Positions 16,902-25,394 of a stretch of DNA of 34,458 nt are shown piece by piece (the first letter of the stretch is position 1; each line of letters begins with the position of its first letter). The stretch is from Pseudonocardiales bacterium (GTDB lineage Bacteria; Actinomycetota; Actinomycetes; Mycobacteriales; Pseudonocardiaceae), in contig QHBY01000340.1 of the NCBI GenBank assembly GCA_003244245.1, forward strand, positions 1 through 34,458. The letters are read 5' to 3'. The notes beneath the pieces are model-generated. The model did no database searches and was not told the origin of the DNA. It was given only the letters and a program-made list of their open reading frames with translations. Position numbers and translations under genes: made by a program.

Positions 16902-17600
16902 CTAGGACGTCGGCAGGGACAGCACCTGCCCGATAACGAACACCGTGGCGTTCTTGGTGGGGATGTTGCCGCACAGCACCGGCGCGCCGTTGACGGTCGG
17001 CGCCGCCGCGGTGCCACCGATCTTGAGCTTGGCGCCTTCCAGACTGTCCAGCGTGCCCGCCTGGACGAGGCCCGCGGCGTCGTAGCGGGTGCCGACCACG
17101 TGGTAGGTCAGGATCTTGGCCAGCTGGCTGTTCGGCGAAGCCACGTCCGGGGCGGTGGTCAGCTCCTTGAGGATGCCCGGGTGCTGGGCCTCCAGAGCCT
17201 GGAATGCCGGGTCAGCCGGGGCGAACACGGTGATCGCCGGGGCGCTGTTCAGCGTGTCGACCAGGTTGGCTGCGGTCACCGCCTTGGTCAGGGTGGTCAG
17301 CAGCGGGTTGTGGCTGGCCGCGGTGGCCACCGGGTCGTTGACCATGCCCTGGGCCGAGCCCGGACCCTCCGTGGGCACCTGACTGCAAGCCGGACCGAAA
17401 ATGTCACTGATCTTGGTAACGCCACTGCCAGTCTGCGCCCCCGAAGCGGCCCCGGCCTCCCCTGTGGGGGTAGCGGACTCGCTGGCTGGTGCGGAAGCTT
17501 GACTTCCGGTGGCCGGCCCCTGCCCGCTGCTACATGCACCGACCACGGCGGTCAGAGCCGCCATAGCGCCGACCGCGACCAGTCGCTGGATCTTCCTCAC
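16902..17600 (-). CDS. Fasciclin-domain lipoprotein (MPT83/MPT70-like), copy B
   Basis: The 232-residue protein has a lipoprotein signal ending VVGAC (Cys23). A linker of different sequence from copy A (Ala/Ser/Thr/Glu-rich, about 24-57) leads to a FAS1 domain beginning near TGSGVTKISDIFGPACSQV. The domain differs from copy A at only a modest number of positions, such as AKSPGILNQL versus AQHPGILKEL. A cysteine pair (PACSQ and VLCGN) is conserved in both and may form a disulfide, as in MPT70. GTG 17600 has GAGGAG upstream. It lies downstream of the molybdoenzyme gene on the same strand. Confidence 0.93.
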   Translation of the reverse strand: MRKIQRLVAVGAMAALTAVVGACSSGQGPATGSQASAPASESATPTGEAGAASGAQTGSGVTKISDIFGPACSQVPTEGPGSAQGMVNDPVATAASHNPLLTTLTKAVTAANLVDTLNSAPAITVFAPADPAFQALEAQHPGILKELTTAPDVASPNSQLAKILTYHVVGTRYDAAGLVQAGTLDSLEGAKLKIGGTAAAPTVNGAPVLCGNIPTKNATVFVIGQVLSLPTS

Positions 17601-17730
17601 TCGATTTCAACTCCTCATCGGGCTGCCCGGCTGGTCCGGGCCTCACATGTATTACTTCGGTAACCCGAAGCGGTTGGTTCACGGCTCGCAGATTACGAAT
17701 AGGACACATTCTCGCTGTTAGCAGTATGTC

Positions 17731-17757
17731 CTCATTGGACGGATGCTCATTGGACGG
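17731..17757. repeat. 15-bp period direct duplication at the molybdoenzyme stop
   Basis: CTCATTGGACGG occurs at 17731-17742 and 17746-17757. The second copy spans the stop codon of the molybdoenzyme gene (17747-17749). Confidence 0.85.
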
Positions 17758-19321
17758 TGAACTGTACCGAGTGCCATCCGGTCGCGCCGTCGGGGATGGG
17801 TGCGGCACGGTCCGCGGTCTGGGTGTATCCGGTCTTGTCCGTCGCACGCACCTCGGCAATGTGGGCACCGGGTTCCCACCGGCCCCGCAGCCGGAACATC
17901 CGCCAGGTGTCCACGTTGACCTCAGTGGACAGCTCGGCGGGGCGCCACGGTCCGTGGTCGAGGCGTACCTCCACCTTTTCGATGCCTCTGGTCTGCGCCC
18001 AGGCAACCCCGGTGATCGGTGTGTTGGGGCTGACCCGCTCGAACGACCCAGGGCTGTCGATCCGGGACATCGTCTTGATCGGCGCCCGTTGCCCCCAGCC
18101 GCGCTGCAGCCAGTAGGCCCGCTTCGCGTCGAACGTGGTGACTTCCATATCGGTGATCCACTTGGTTCCGGAGACGAAACCGTACAGCCCAGGGACGAGC
18201 ATCCGGACCGGGAAGCCATGCTCGATCGGCAACGGCTCGCCGTTCATCCCGATCACCAACATGGCCTGCCTGACCGGGTCGACCAGCGTCGCGGTCGGGG
18301 TGCCGCAGGTCCACCCATCAACGCTGGTGGTGTACACCTGATCGGCACCAGGCGCCATGCCGGCCTCTTTGAGGATGTCGGCCAGCAGCACACCGGTGAA
18401 ATTGGCGGTGGAGAGGTAGGGCCCGCCGACCTCGTTTGACACACACGTCATCGTCACGGCGCGCTCGATCAACGGACGCGACGTCAGCTCAGACCAGTTG
18501 AGAGTGACTTCCCGGTCGACCATCCCGTGAATGCGCAGCTTCCAGTCCTCGGTGCGCAGCTGCGGCAGCGTGAGGTTGACGTCTACCCGGTAGAAGTCGG
18601 GGTTGCGCGTGATGAAGGTCGGTGACCCGTCGGCCGCGAAGTCCGCCCCCGGTGGGATCGGCGGGGCAGTCACGGTGGGCCCGATCCGTCCGAGCGCCTT
18701 GCGGGAGGCCTCGAGGCCACTGCGTCCAACCAGCAGCTGGCCACCGGCCGCAGCGATCCCGGCACCCGCGGCGACCGCCACCGAGCCGGCCAGCAACGTC
18801 CGGCGAGGCATCCCCACCACCTCGCCGGCCGTCTGAGGTTGGCTGAGCAGACCCAGGCGGTGCAGGAAGGCGAAGGTGCCCGCGCTGACGATCAGCGCCA
18901 CCAAGGGGGCGAGCACGTCCAGCGAACCCGCGGTAGGACGCGACAGCACCGCGACACTGGCAATCACCCCGAGCACCACGATCAACACCAGGCCGGGTGT
19001 GCGGGAGCGCGGGGAGATCAGCCCGGCGACCACTGCGATCAGTCCGACCACCGCGGCCATACCCGACAACAGGACCACCTTGTCGTAGCTACCGAATGCG
19101 CGGACCGCGAAGTCCTTGAGCCACAGCGGGGTCAGGTCTATGGCGCTGGCGCCCACCGCGAGGAACGGCGAGGCGGTCGGCGAGATGAAGCCGCCCACCA
19201 GGTGCCCGGTCGCCAACCCCGCGACCATCGACAGCAAGCCGACCAGGGCTGCCACCGGGGCGGACACCCGGGGCGATGAAGCAGGAGCAGCCGCGGTGGG
19301 AGACGACCGGGTCCTAGTCAT
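17747..19321 (-). CDS. Membrane-anchored molybdopterin-dependent oxidoreductase (sulfite-oxidase family)
   Basis: The 524-residue protein has about five hydrophobic helices in the first 200 residues, the last in a PRRTLLAGSVAVAAGAG context. An extracytoplasmic sulfite-oxidase-type domain follows. The Mo-coordinating cysteine is in VTMTCVSNEVGG (Cys293), with DGWTCGTPTATL and the GYTQTADRAAP dimerisation-domain segment further on. The physiological substrate of this family in actinobacteria is not established; sulfite or protein methionine sulfoxide are possibilities. ATG 19321 gives the family-like start; a TTG at 19357 would add 12 residues. Its place beside fasciclin lipoproteins suggests a shared cell-envelope role. 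Confidence 0.9.
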   Translation of the reverse strand: MTRTRSSPTAAAPASSPRVSAPVAALVGLLSMVAGLATGHLVGGFISPTASPFLAVGASAIDLTPLWLKDFAVRAFGSYDKVVLLSGMAAVVGLIAVVAGLISPRSRTPGLVLIVVLGVIASVAVLSRPTAGSLDVLAPLVALIVSAGTFAFLHRLGLLSQPQTAGEVVGMPRRTLLAGSVAVAAGAGIAAAGGQLLVGRSGLEASRKALGRIGPTVTAPPIPPGADFAADGSPTFITRNPDFYRVDVNLTLPQLRTEDWKLRIHGMVDREVTLNWSELTSRPLIERAVTMTCVSNEVGGPYLSTANFTGVLLADILKEAGMAPGADQVYTTSVDGWTCGTPTATLVDPVRQAMLVIGMNGEPLPIEHGFPVRMLVPGLYGFVSGTKWITDMEVTTFDAKRAYWLQRGWGQRAPIKTMSRIDSPGSFERVSPNTPITGVAWAQTRGIEKVEVRLDHGPWRPAELSTEVNVDTWRMFRLRGRWEPGAHIAEVRATDKTGYTQTADRAAPIPDGATGWHSVQFTVQ

Positions 19322-19381
19322 GTCCGCCAGTTCGGCTTGCCGGGGTGAGAAGTTCAATCGGAGATCAGATCGTGATGGTCT

Positions 19382-19621
19382 TCACTGAGTAAGAGCGTGA
19401 CGCAGGCGCGGCTCCTCCACTGTCCAGAAGCCGTGCTCCCGGCCGTCGATGAGGATAACCGGCACCCGGTCGCCGTACTCGGCCCGCAGCTGCGGGTCCG
19501 CATCCACGTCGCTGGCGTGCCACGCAACGTCCAGTTCGGCGCAGATCCGGGCGATGTCCGCTCGGGCCGTCACACACGCCTGGCACTGGGCACGGACCAG
19601 CAACGTCACCTCATGCTTCAT
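19382..19621 (-). CDS. Glutaredoxin-like small thiol protein (Rv0508-like)
   Basis: The 79-residue protein runs HEVTLLVRAQCQACVTARADI, with redox cysteines Cys13 and Cys16 (CQAC). A thioredoxin fold follows, including the cis-Pro segment DRVPVILIDGREH. In M. tuberculosis the equivalent Rv0508 lies just before hemA. The CxxC sequence is not the CPYC of classical glutaredoxins, so substrate and electron donor are uncertain. No strong ribosome-binding site is seen within 12 nt. It is 60 bp upstream of the molybdoenzyme gene on the same strand and may be co-transcribed. Confidence 0.85.
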   Translation of the reverse strand: MKHEVTLLVRAQCQACVTARADIARICAELDVAWHASDVDADPQLRAEYGDRVPVILIDGREHGFWTVEEPRLRHALTQ

Positions 19622-19863
19622 CGGCGTCAGCTTGCCACCGCCTCCGGAGCCGCCTCCAGCCGCGGTCTGGGGAAAGACCGGCAGCTAACTGGCCTGGTTT
19701 GGTGCGTTCTGTCCGCGGAACACGGTTGGCAAGTACCAGACCTACTGCCCGAAGCCTAGGAGGTGCACCGCGTAGCGTGTCGCCGTCGTATGCTTCCGCA
19801 CGCCTTAAGGCGACCCGTTTAGGCGACCGTTGACGCGAACGGTCGGCACGAGCGAACTGAGGA

Positions 19864-20706
19864 GTGGCTCATGCCGCAACCGAGATGGTCCTCGGAACCC
19901 CAGGACCGATCCGCAACCGCGCGCGGGCGTGCGGAGGGTCCCCGACCACAGCTGCGCCGGTTACGCCGACGCCTGATCGCGTGAAGTTCGCCCGCCCCAG
20001 CACCCAGCCGGTCCCCCATCCGGGAAAGCCCGAGTCGGGCACACCCCATCCGGGCAAGCCCGAGTCGGGCACACCCCATCCGGGCAAGCCCGAGCCGGGC
20101 GCCGCGGAGGTGGATCAACCCGCGGAGGGTGCTGGCATCGAGCACGCGGGGCCAGAGGTCGACACCGCCGCATGGGAACTCGTCGCGGCCGCCCAGCAGG
20201 GCGATCAGAACGCCTTCGGCCAACTTTACGACCGGTATGTCGACGTGGTCTTCCGGTTCATCTTGTTCCGGGTGAGTGACCGCCCCCTGGCCGAAGACCT
20301 CACCAGTGAGACCTTCCTGCGAGCGCTACGTCGGATCTCGTCGGTGAGCTACCAGGGCCGCGATGTCGGAGCCTGGTTTGTCACCATCGCGCGTAACCTG
20401 GTTCTCGACCACGTCAAATCCAGCCGGTACCGGCTGGAGATGACCACCGCCGACATTCTGGACTCGAGCGCGGATGACCGCGGCCCTGAGCACGAGGTGG
20501 TCGAGGAGGCCACCGCTGCCGAACTCATGCGCTGCGTCGCCCAACTGGGCCGGGATCAGCAGGAGTGCATCATGCTGCGATTCATGCAGGGCCTGTCGGT
20601 CTCGGAGACCGCAGCCGTGATGGGCCGCAACGAGGGCGCCGTCAAGGCACTGCAACACCGCGCGGTACGCAGGCTGGCCCAGATCTTGCCGGACGGGCTG
20701 CGATGA
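19864..20706 (+). CDS. BldN-like ECF sigma factor with N-terminal extension
   Basis: The 280-residue protein has sigma region 2 at about 113-182 (LYDRYVDVVFRFILFRV, LAEDLTSETFLRALRRI, GAWFVTIARNLVLDHVK). Region 4 lies at about 216-272 (QQECIMLRFMQGLSVSETAAVMGRNEGAVKAL). The sequence and its location near rex match Streptomyces BldN, which is made as a pro-protein and controlled by an anti-sigma factor. Here the first 100 residues form a Pro/Gly-rich extension with three copies of HPGKPESGTP (30-bp units at 20011-20100). The GTG at 19864 directly follows an in-frame TGA, so no longer protein is possible; GTG 19981 is a shorter option. The next gene probably encodes its regulator. Confidence 0.88.
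   Translation: MAHAATEMVLGTPGPIRNRARACGGSPTTAAPVTPTPDRVKFARPSTQPVPHPGKPESGTPHPGKPESGTPHPGKPEPGAAEVDQPAEGAGIEHAGPEVDTAAWELVAAAQQGDQNAFGQLYDRYVDVVFRFILFRVSDRPLAEDLTSETFLRALRRISSVSYQGRDVGAWFVTIARNLVLDHVKSSRYRLEMTTADILDSSADDRGPEHEVVEEATAAELMRCVAQLGRDQQECIMLRFMQGLSVSETAAVMGRNEGAVKALQHRAVRRLAQILPDGLR
20011..20100 (+). repeat. Three 30-bp tandem repeats in the sigma factor gene
   Basis: Units at 20011-20040, 20041-20070 and 20071-20100 encode HPGKPESGTP-type decapeptides. The last two units differ at only one base, which suggests recent expansion. Confidence 0.93.
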
Positions 20707-20800
20707 CTAGCACATTCACGGCCGACACTGCGCGCCTGGGCGTAACCACCTGGATAACCGCTCGTTGCACCGAGGGACACGGCCCACGGGTCCGAAGGTG

Positions 20801-22009
20801 GTGAGTACGACGCGCACATCCGGGGGTCGGAGCAGCGACGGGCAAGAGCAGGACAACTTCGCCCGCGCAGTGGATAGCGGTATCCGCGACGTCTCCGACC
20901 GGACCTTGCAGCGTGACCTGACTGTGGTTGCGGCGTTGCGCCAGGCTGGCGCAACGGTCGGCCCGACCACGGCGGAACGTGACCGGATGCGCGAGCGCGT
21001 CTTGGCGGAGTTCTCGTCGGTGGTTCACGAAGGCAACAGCCCCGTCCTGCCCTTGCGGGTCGCTCGGCGTCGCCGCTGGCTTCCCGACGAGACCCGGGGA
21101 CGGGTGGTGGTGGCAGCGGCCGCGGCGCTGTGCCTGACGATGTCACTGTCTGGGATGAGCGTCTTGTTGTCCCGCGATGCCGTGCCCGGTGATGCCCTGT
21201 ACACCTTTAAGCGCACCGCCGAGTCCGCCGAACTCGGATTGACTTTCGGGGACCAGCCCAAGGCACTGAAACACCTGGAGTTCGCCGGCGATCGGGTGAA
21301 CGAGATTGAGATCATGGCTAACCAAGCCGACAGTGCCGGCACCTGGTCTGCGGGGCAGGGCAAGTTCGTCCGGGCCCTCGATGACTTCGATTCAGACGCC
21401 ACCGCGGGTGCGCGGCTGCTCACCGGCCTTGCCCTGCATGGCCAGCCCAGCAGCCTGCTCGCGTTGCGCACCTGGGCTGAGCAGCAGAAGACCCGGTTAG
21501 CGGTGGTGCGAGCCGCGTTGCCAACGCCCATCAGCTCCCGGCTTGACAGCACACTCGCGCTGCTTGACCGGGTAGTCGCGCGAGCTTCCGGGCTGAGCAA
21601 CCGGTCCAACTGCGTCACGATCACCTCCGGCGTCCGTGATGAGCTGGGTCTGTTGCCCGCGAAGGACGCCTGCAAGCCGGCCCCGGTGGACGGCACCTCC
21701 GCGGCGGTACCACTGCCGAGCGTCCCAGCTCTGCCGGCGGTAAGCCCACCCAGTGCGGTCGTGCCGCCTAACCTGCTGCTTCGTCCTCCGTCGGTGAACC
21801 CGGTTCCCGTTCCCGCTCAGACCGGTTCGAACCGGTCCGGGCTCACGACCCCCCGAAGCCCGGGTAGTGTTCTGCCGAACCCGGCTCAGCCCGGCTCAGA
21901 GCCGTTGCGACCGGAGCCATGGCGGCCCTTCCCCGCCCATGATTCGCCGAAGCCCGCCGCTCCGCTGCCGCCGTGGATTCTGCAGCCGCGGTTGCTGCCT
22001 CCTGGATAG
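20801..22009 (+). CDS. Single-pass DUF5667 protein, probable anti-sigma factor
   Basis: The protein (402 residues from GTG 20801) has a helical N-terminal domain (about 15-75, DNFARAVDSG to RMRERVLAEF). A basic stretch RRRRW is followed by one membrane helix (about 101-123). A DUF5667-type extracytoplasmic domain begins PGDALYTFKRTAESAEL and ends in a long Pro-rich tail. The topology (cytoplasmic domain, one helix, outer domain) is that of membrane anti-sigma factors such as RsbN, which follows bldN in Streptomyces. The adjacency to the sigma gene supports this. The start is uncertain: TTG 20765 and GTG 20798 are in frame. Confidence 0.78.
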   Translation: MSTTRTSGGRSSDGQEQDNFARAVDSGIRDVSDRTLQRDLTVVAALRQAGATVGPTTAERDRMRERVLAEFSSVVHEGNSPVLPLRVARRRRWLPDETRGRVVVAAAAALCLTMSLSGMSVLLSRDAVPGDALYTFKRTAESAELGLTFGDQPKALKHLEFAGDRVNEIEIMANQADSAGTWSAGQGKFVRALDDFDSDATAGARLLTGLALHGQPSSLLALRTWAEQQKTRLAVVRAALPTPISSRLDSTLALLDRVVARASGLSNRSNCVTITSGVRDELGLLPAKDACKPAPVDGTSAAVPLPSVPALPAVSPPSAVVPPNLLLRPPSVNPVPVPAQTGSNRSGLTTPRSPGSVLPNPAQPGSEPLRPEPWRPFPAHDSPKPAAPLPPWILQPRLLPPG

Positions 22010-22117
22010 TCGTCAACTCAGCTCCACCCACCGTATGTCGAGTAGATCCTTACTGTTCGGTTGCTCGGGGCAAGTCATCACGGCACTCTTGTGATCGGCT
22101 TGGCGCTTTGAGCAAGA

Positions 22118-23086
22118 GTGACGAGGAAGGACCCCACTCCGATATCAGGGCAGGATCCAGTGCCACGACGGTGTGATCAGGACGGCCATCGAGACGGCCA
22201 TCAGGACATCCGTAAGAAGAAAGCGGTCCTGGCCAGTCTCGCTGGCCAAGGCGCCGCCGAGGTGAACCTCGTTGGCTTGGCCGTCGCGGAGGTGGAGGCT
22301 GCTCTGGCGGTCCCCCCCGACCTCACTGCGGCCGCCTTCTTCGACGTCGATAACACCATGATGCGGGGCGCGTCGATCTTCTATTTCGCGCAAGGTCTGG
22401 CCGCCAGGAAGTTCTTTCCGTCCGGTGCGCTGGCGTCGTTCACGTGGCAACAACTGAAGTTCAGAGTGTTCGGCAAGGAGCTCAGCCTCGCGGAGATCCG
22501 TACCAGTCGCGAGCGGGCGCTGTCATTCGTCGCTGGTAGATCTACTCGGCAGTTCATCGAGCTTGGCGAGGACATCTACGACGAGCTGATGGCCCACCGG
22601 ATCTGGTCGGGGACGCTGGCGCTGGCGAAGATGCACCTCGACGCTGGGCAGCGGGTGTGGCTGGTCACCGCGACCCCGGTGGAGCTGGCCACGATCATCG
22701 CTCGCCGCCTCGATCTCACTGGTGCGCTGGGCACCGTCGCGGAGGCCGTCGACGGTGTTTACACCGGCCGGCTGGTTGGCGACATCCTGCACGGCGCGGC
22801 AAAGGCGCAGGCGGTGCGCGCGTTAGCCGTGAAGGAAGGGCTCGACCTGCAGCGCTGCACCGCCTACTCCGACTCAGCCAACGACATTCCGATGCTCTCG
22901 TTGGTGGGCACCGCGGTCGCGGTGAACCCGGATCCCGACCTTCGGGAGACTGCCCGATCACGGGGCTGGGAGATCCGCGAATTCCGGGCCGGTCGCAAGG
23001 CCGCTAGGACCTCGGTGGTGGGCATCGGCATGGCGGTTGGCGCGGTCGCCGCCCGCGTGGCCTACCAACGTCGCGCTCGCTCCTGA
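22118..23086 (+). CDS. HAD-superfamily subfamily IB phosphatase (SerB1-like)
   Basis: The 322-residue protein has HAD motif [12 protein letters not shown] (Asp76, Asp78), motif II in [12 protein letters not shown], and motif III/IV in the KAQAVRAL and [11 protein letters not shown] segments. The C-terminal tail ([25 protein letters not shown]) is hydrophobic and may touch the membrane. M. tuberculosis Rv0505c (SerB1) is the syntenic relative; phosphoserine is one possible substrate, but lipid or sugar phosphates are equally possible. The first 65 residues are variable and the start may be GTG 22160. It converges with the PlsC-like gene, whose stop is 5 bp away. Confidence 0.87.
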   Translation: MTRKDPTPISGQDPVPRRCDQDGHRDGHQDIRKKKAVLASLAGQGAAEVNLVGLAVAEVEAALAVPPDLTAAAFFDVDNTMMRGASIFYFAQGLAARKFFPSGALASFTWQQLKFRVFGKELSLAEIRTSRERALSFVAGRSTRQFIELGEDIYDELMAHRIWSGTLALAKMHLDAGQRVWLVTATPVELATIIARRLDLTGALGTVAEAVDGVYTGRLVGDILHGAAKAQAVRALAVKEGLDLQRCTAYSDSANDIPMLSLVGTAVAVNPDPDLRETARSRGWEIREFRAGRKAARTSVVGIGMAVGAVAARVAYQRRARS

Positions 23087-23091
23087 CCCGC

Positions 23092-24051
23092 TCAGTCGAG
23101 GAACGGGTTACGGCGCTTGATGAGTAACCGGTGCAGCGTCTGCTGGATGGTCTCGCGTATCTGGTCGGTGAGGTTGAACACCAGCATCGGATCCTGCGCC
23201 GAACCCCGCTCGTAGGCGTCGGTCCGGATCGGCTCACCGAACTCGATGTACCACTTCGACGGTAGCGGGATCATCCCCAGCGGCCCCAGCAGCGGGAACA
23301 ACGGTGTCACCGGGAAGTACGGAGTGCCGAGCAGCCGAGCCAGCGGTGTGATATCGCCGATCATCGGGTAGATCTCCTCGGCGCCCACGATGGAGCACGG
23401 GATGATGGTTGTCTGGGTGCGCAACGCCGCCGCAACGAATCCCCCACGCCCGAAACGCTGCAGCTTGTACCGGTCCCGGTAGCGCTTGCCGAGACCATTG
23501 AACCCCTCTGGCCACACCCCCACCAGCTCACCAGCGGCCAGCAACCGCTCGGCGTCGGGGGCGCAGGCCAGTGTCTGGCCCGACTTGCGAGCCAACGAGC
23601 CGAGCAGTGGCGTGCGAAATACCAGGTCGGAGCCGAGCATCCGCAGGTGCCGTCCGGCTGGATGCGCCTCGGCCACAGCGATCGCGGTCATCACCGCATC
23701 CAGCGGCAGCGTCCCCGAGTGGTTCGCGACCACCAAGGCGCTGCCCTCAGCGGGCACGTGGTGGCTGCCGATCGTCTCAACCCGGAACCACCTGCGGTAC
23801 AGCGGTCGCAGCAGCGGGAGCAGCACATGGTCGGTGAGGTCGGGGTCGAAGCCGAACTCGTCGACGGCGTAGTCGCCGGAGCACCGCCTGCGCGCGAATG
23901 CCAGCAGGCCAGCCAGCTCGCGATACCACGGCGGCTCGCCCTGCTGCGGATCCCCGACCGCAGCCTCGGCGGCCGCGGGTCCCGCTAGCGGCTCGCTACC
24001 GGTCGTCGCGCCTCCCAGCCGGTGCGGTGGAATCACTCGCGCGTCTGGCAT
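23092..24051 (-). CDS. PlsC-like 1-acylglycerol-3-phosphate acyltransferase family protein
   Basis: The 319-residue protein has an acyltransferase core with VVANHSGTLPLDAVMT (His111, Asp118). A PEGFNGLGKRYRDRYKLQRFGRGGF block and IIPCSIVGAEEIYPMIGD follow. In classical PlsC the spacing is H-x4-D; here it is H-x6-D, as I recall in the Rv0502-type subgroup. The lipid substrate is unknown. ATG 24051 begins 14 bp after the SDR gene stop, so both are co-transcribed. The pair matches Rv0501-Rv0502. Confidence 0.87.
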   Translation of the reverse strand: MPDARVIPPHRLGGATTGSEPLAGPAAAEAAVGDPQQGEPPWYRELAGLLAFARRRCSGDYAVDEFGFDPDLTDHVLLPLLRPLYRRWFRVETIGSHHVPAEGSALVVANHSGTLPLDAVMTAIAVAEAHPAGRHLRMLGSDLVFRTPLLGSLARKSGQTLACAPDAERLLAAGELVGVWPEGFNGLGKRYRDRYKLQRFGRGGFVAAALRTQTTIIPCSIVGAEEIYPMIGDITPLARLLGTPYFPVTPLFPLLGPLGMIPLPSKWYIEFGEPIRTDAYERGSAQDPMLVFNLTDQIRETIQQTLHRLLIKRRNPFLD

Positions 24052-24065
24052 GTCGCCAGCACCGG

Positions 24066-25112
24066 CTACCGGAACCGGCCCGCGAGGCTGAGCAGGCCTC
24101 GCTCCGCGGTGGCAATCCACTTCGGATCGACCGTAGGCCGCAACGCTGTGCCACGCACGAAATCGTCGAACGCCTGGGAAGTCGTCCACCGGGGCACGAA
24201 GCCGAACTCGGTGCACAACCGGGTGGTGTCGAGCACCCGACCGAAGTTGAGGAATCGAGTTTGCGCTGGTTCGTAATCGACAAGTGCCACGCTGTGCAAA
24301 AATCGGCCGACGGCGTCCACGGCCAGCTCCGGTATGGGGACCGGAATCCGGCCCAGCCGCCGGATCGCCTGTGACACCAGCAGCACGCCGTCGCCGGCGA
24401 CGTTGAAAATCCCCGGTAGCTGCTCCCGGGTGGCCCGCTCGAGTACCGCCAATGCGTCCTGTTCATGCAACAACTGCAACCGGCCGTCGTAGCCCAGCAC
24501 AGTGGGCACTACGGAAAGCGAGAAGTAGCGGCTGAGCACGGTATCGACGCGTGGCCCGATGATGTTGGCGAAGCGCAGCACCGTGACGTCCACATCCTCG
24601 CGCCGCCGCGCGAAACCGCGGATGTAGGCCTCGATCTCAACCGCATCCTTCGCGTAGCCAGAAGCCGGTATCGCATTGGGCTCGTCACGTTCAGTAAAGA
24701 TCGCCTGATCCAGCGGGCTCGCCCCGTACACAGCGCCGGTGGACTTCACGACCAGCCGGGTCACCGTCGTCGACTTCTGGCAGGCCGCGAGAAGCTGCAT
24801 GGTGCCGATGACATTCATCTCTTTGATGGCGCTTCGACTGCTGCGGTATCCACCAGAGTCAGGCGGGTTGGCGCTGGTCGAGGCGTGCACCACCGTATCG
24901 ACCTTGGCCGTAGAGATCACCTTGGCGATCAGCGGATTACGCAGGTCGACGCACACGAACTCGGCGCGGCCCATCCGCCGCAACAATTCTGGGCCCGGCG
25001 CCACCGTATCCACAGCGAGAACACGGTCGATGTCGGGATCGGCCGCGAGTCGAACAGCCAGCTGCCCGCCGACGAAGCGACTGGCTCCGGTGACAAGGAC
25101 CGTGGACGGCAT
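24066..25112 (-). CDS. NAD-dependent epimerase/dehydratase-like SDR (Rv0501/GalE2-like)
   Basis: The 348-residue extended SDR has an N-terminal nucleotide-binding TGASRFVGGQLA (8-19) and VDTVVHASTS. The expected YxxxK catalytic pair reads YAKDA (Tyr153, position +4 is Ala157), so the lysine is missing at its usual place. Activity as a sugar epimerase is therefore questionable; a structural or altered redox role is possible. It starts at ATG 25112 in MPSTVLVTGASRF, the usual N-terminus. It is co-transcribed with the acyltransferase. Confidence 0.87.
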   Translation of the reverse strand: MPSTVLVTGASRFVGGQLAVRLAADPDIDRVLAVDTVAPGPELLRRMGRAEFVCVDLRNPLIAKVISTAKVDTVVHASTSANPPDSGGYRSSRSAIKEMNVIGTMQLLAACQKSTTVTRLVVKSTGAVYGASPLDQAIFTERDEPNAIPASGYAKDAVEIEAYIRGFARRREDVDVTVLRFANIIGPRVDTVLSRYFSLSVVPTVLGYDGRLQLLHEQDALAVLERATREQLPGIFNVAGDGVLLVSQAIRRLGRIPVPIPELAVDAVGRFLHSVALVDYEPAQTRFLNFGRVLDTTRLCTEFGFVPRWTTSQAFDDFVRGTALRPTVDPKWIATAERGLLSLAGRFR

Positions 25113-25139
25113 GCTGCTCCTTGCGCCCGCGCGAAGAGA

Positions 25140-25241
25140 TTACTTCTTCAGCTTGCGGCGCTGCACCCTCGTTTTGCGAAGCAACTTGCGGTGCTTCTTC
25201 TTGGACATGCGCTTACGGCGTTTCTTGATCACCGAGCCCAT
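25140..25241 (-). CDS. 33-residue highly basic ribosome-associated peptide (AURKAIP1/COX24-domain, Rv0500B-like)
   Basis: The short frame encodes 33 residues (begins [20 protein letters not shown]) that are nearly all Lys/Arg. It matches M. tuberculosis Rv0500B, known from mycobacterial ribosome structures as an extra small-subunit protein. The ATG at 25241 is preceded by GAGGAGG (25248-25254, minus strand) 6 nt upstream. Its position between the HTH gene and the SDR gene is the same as in mycobacteria. The gene is easily missed because of its size. Confidence 0.93.
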   Translation of the reverse strand: MGSVIKKRRKRMSKKKHRKLLRKTRVQRRKLKK

Positions 25242-25394
25242 GCTCGGCCTCCTCGCTGTCGTAGCTGTGTTGGTCAGGGGATACTAGCTTCGATGGGCCG
25301 CGAAGCGCCCAGCAACGGGCGCGAACGGGCGCCCAGGGTACCCCTCATCAGGGTCCTCACAAAGTCAGGCGTAGTCGGCACCCGACCCTGAATC

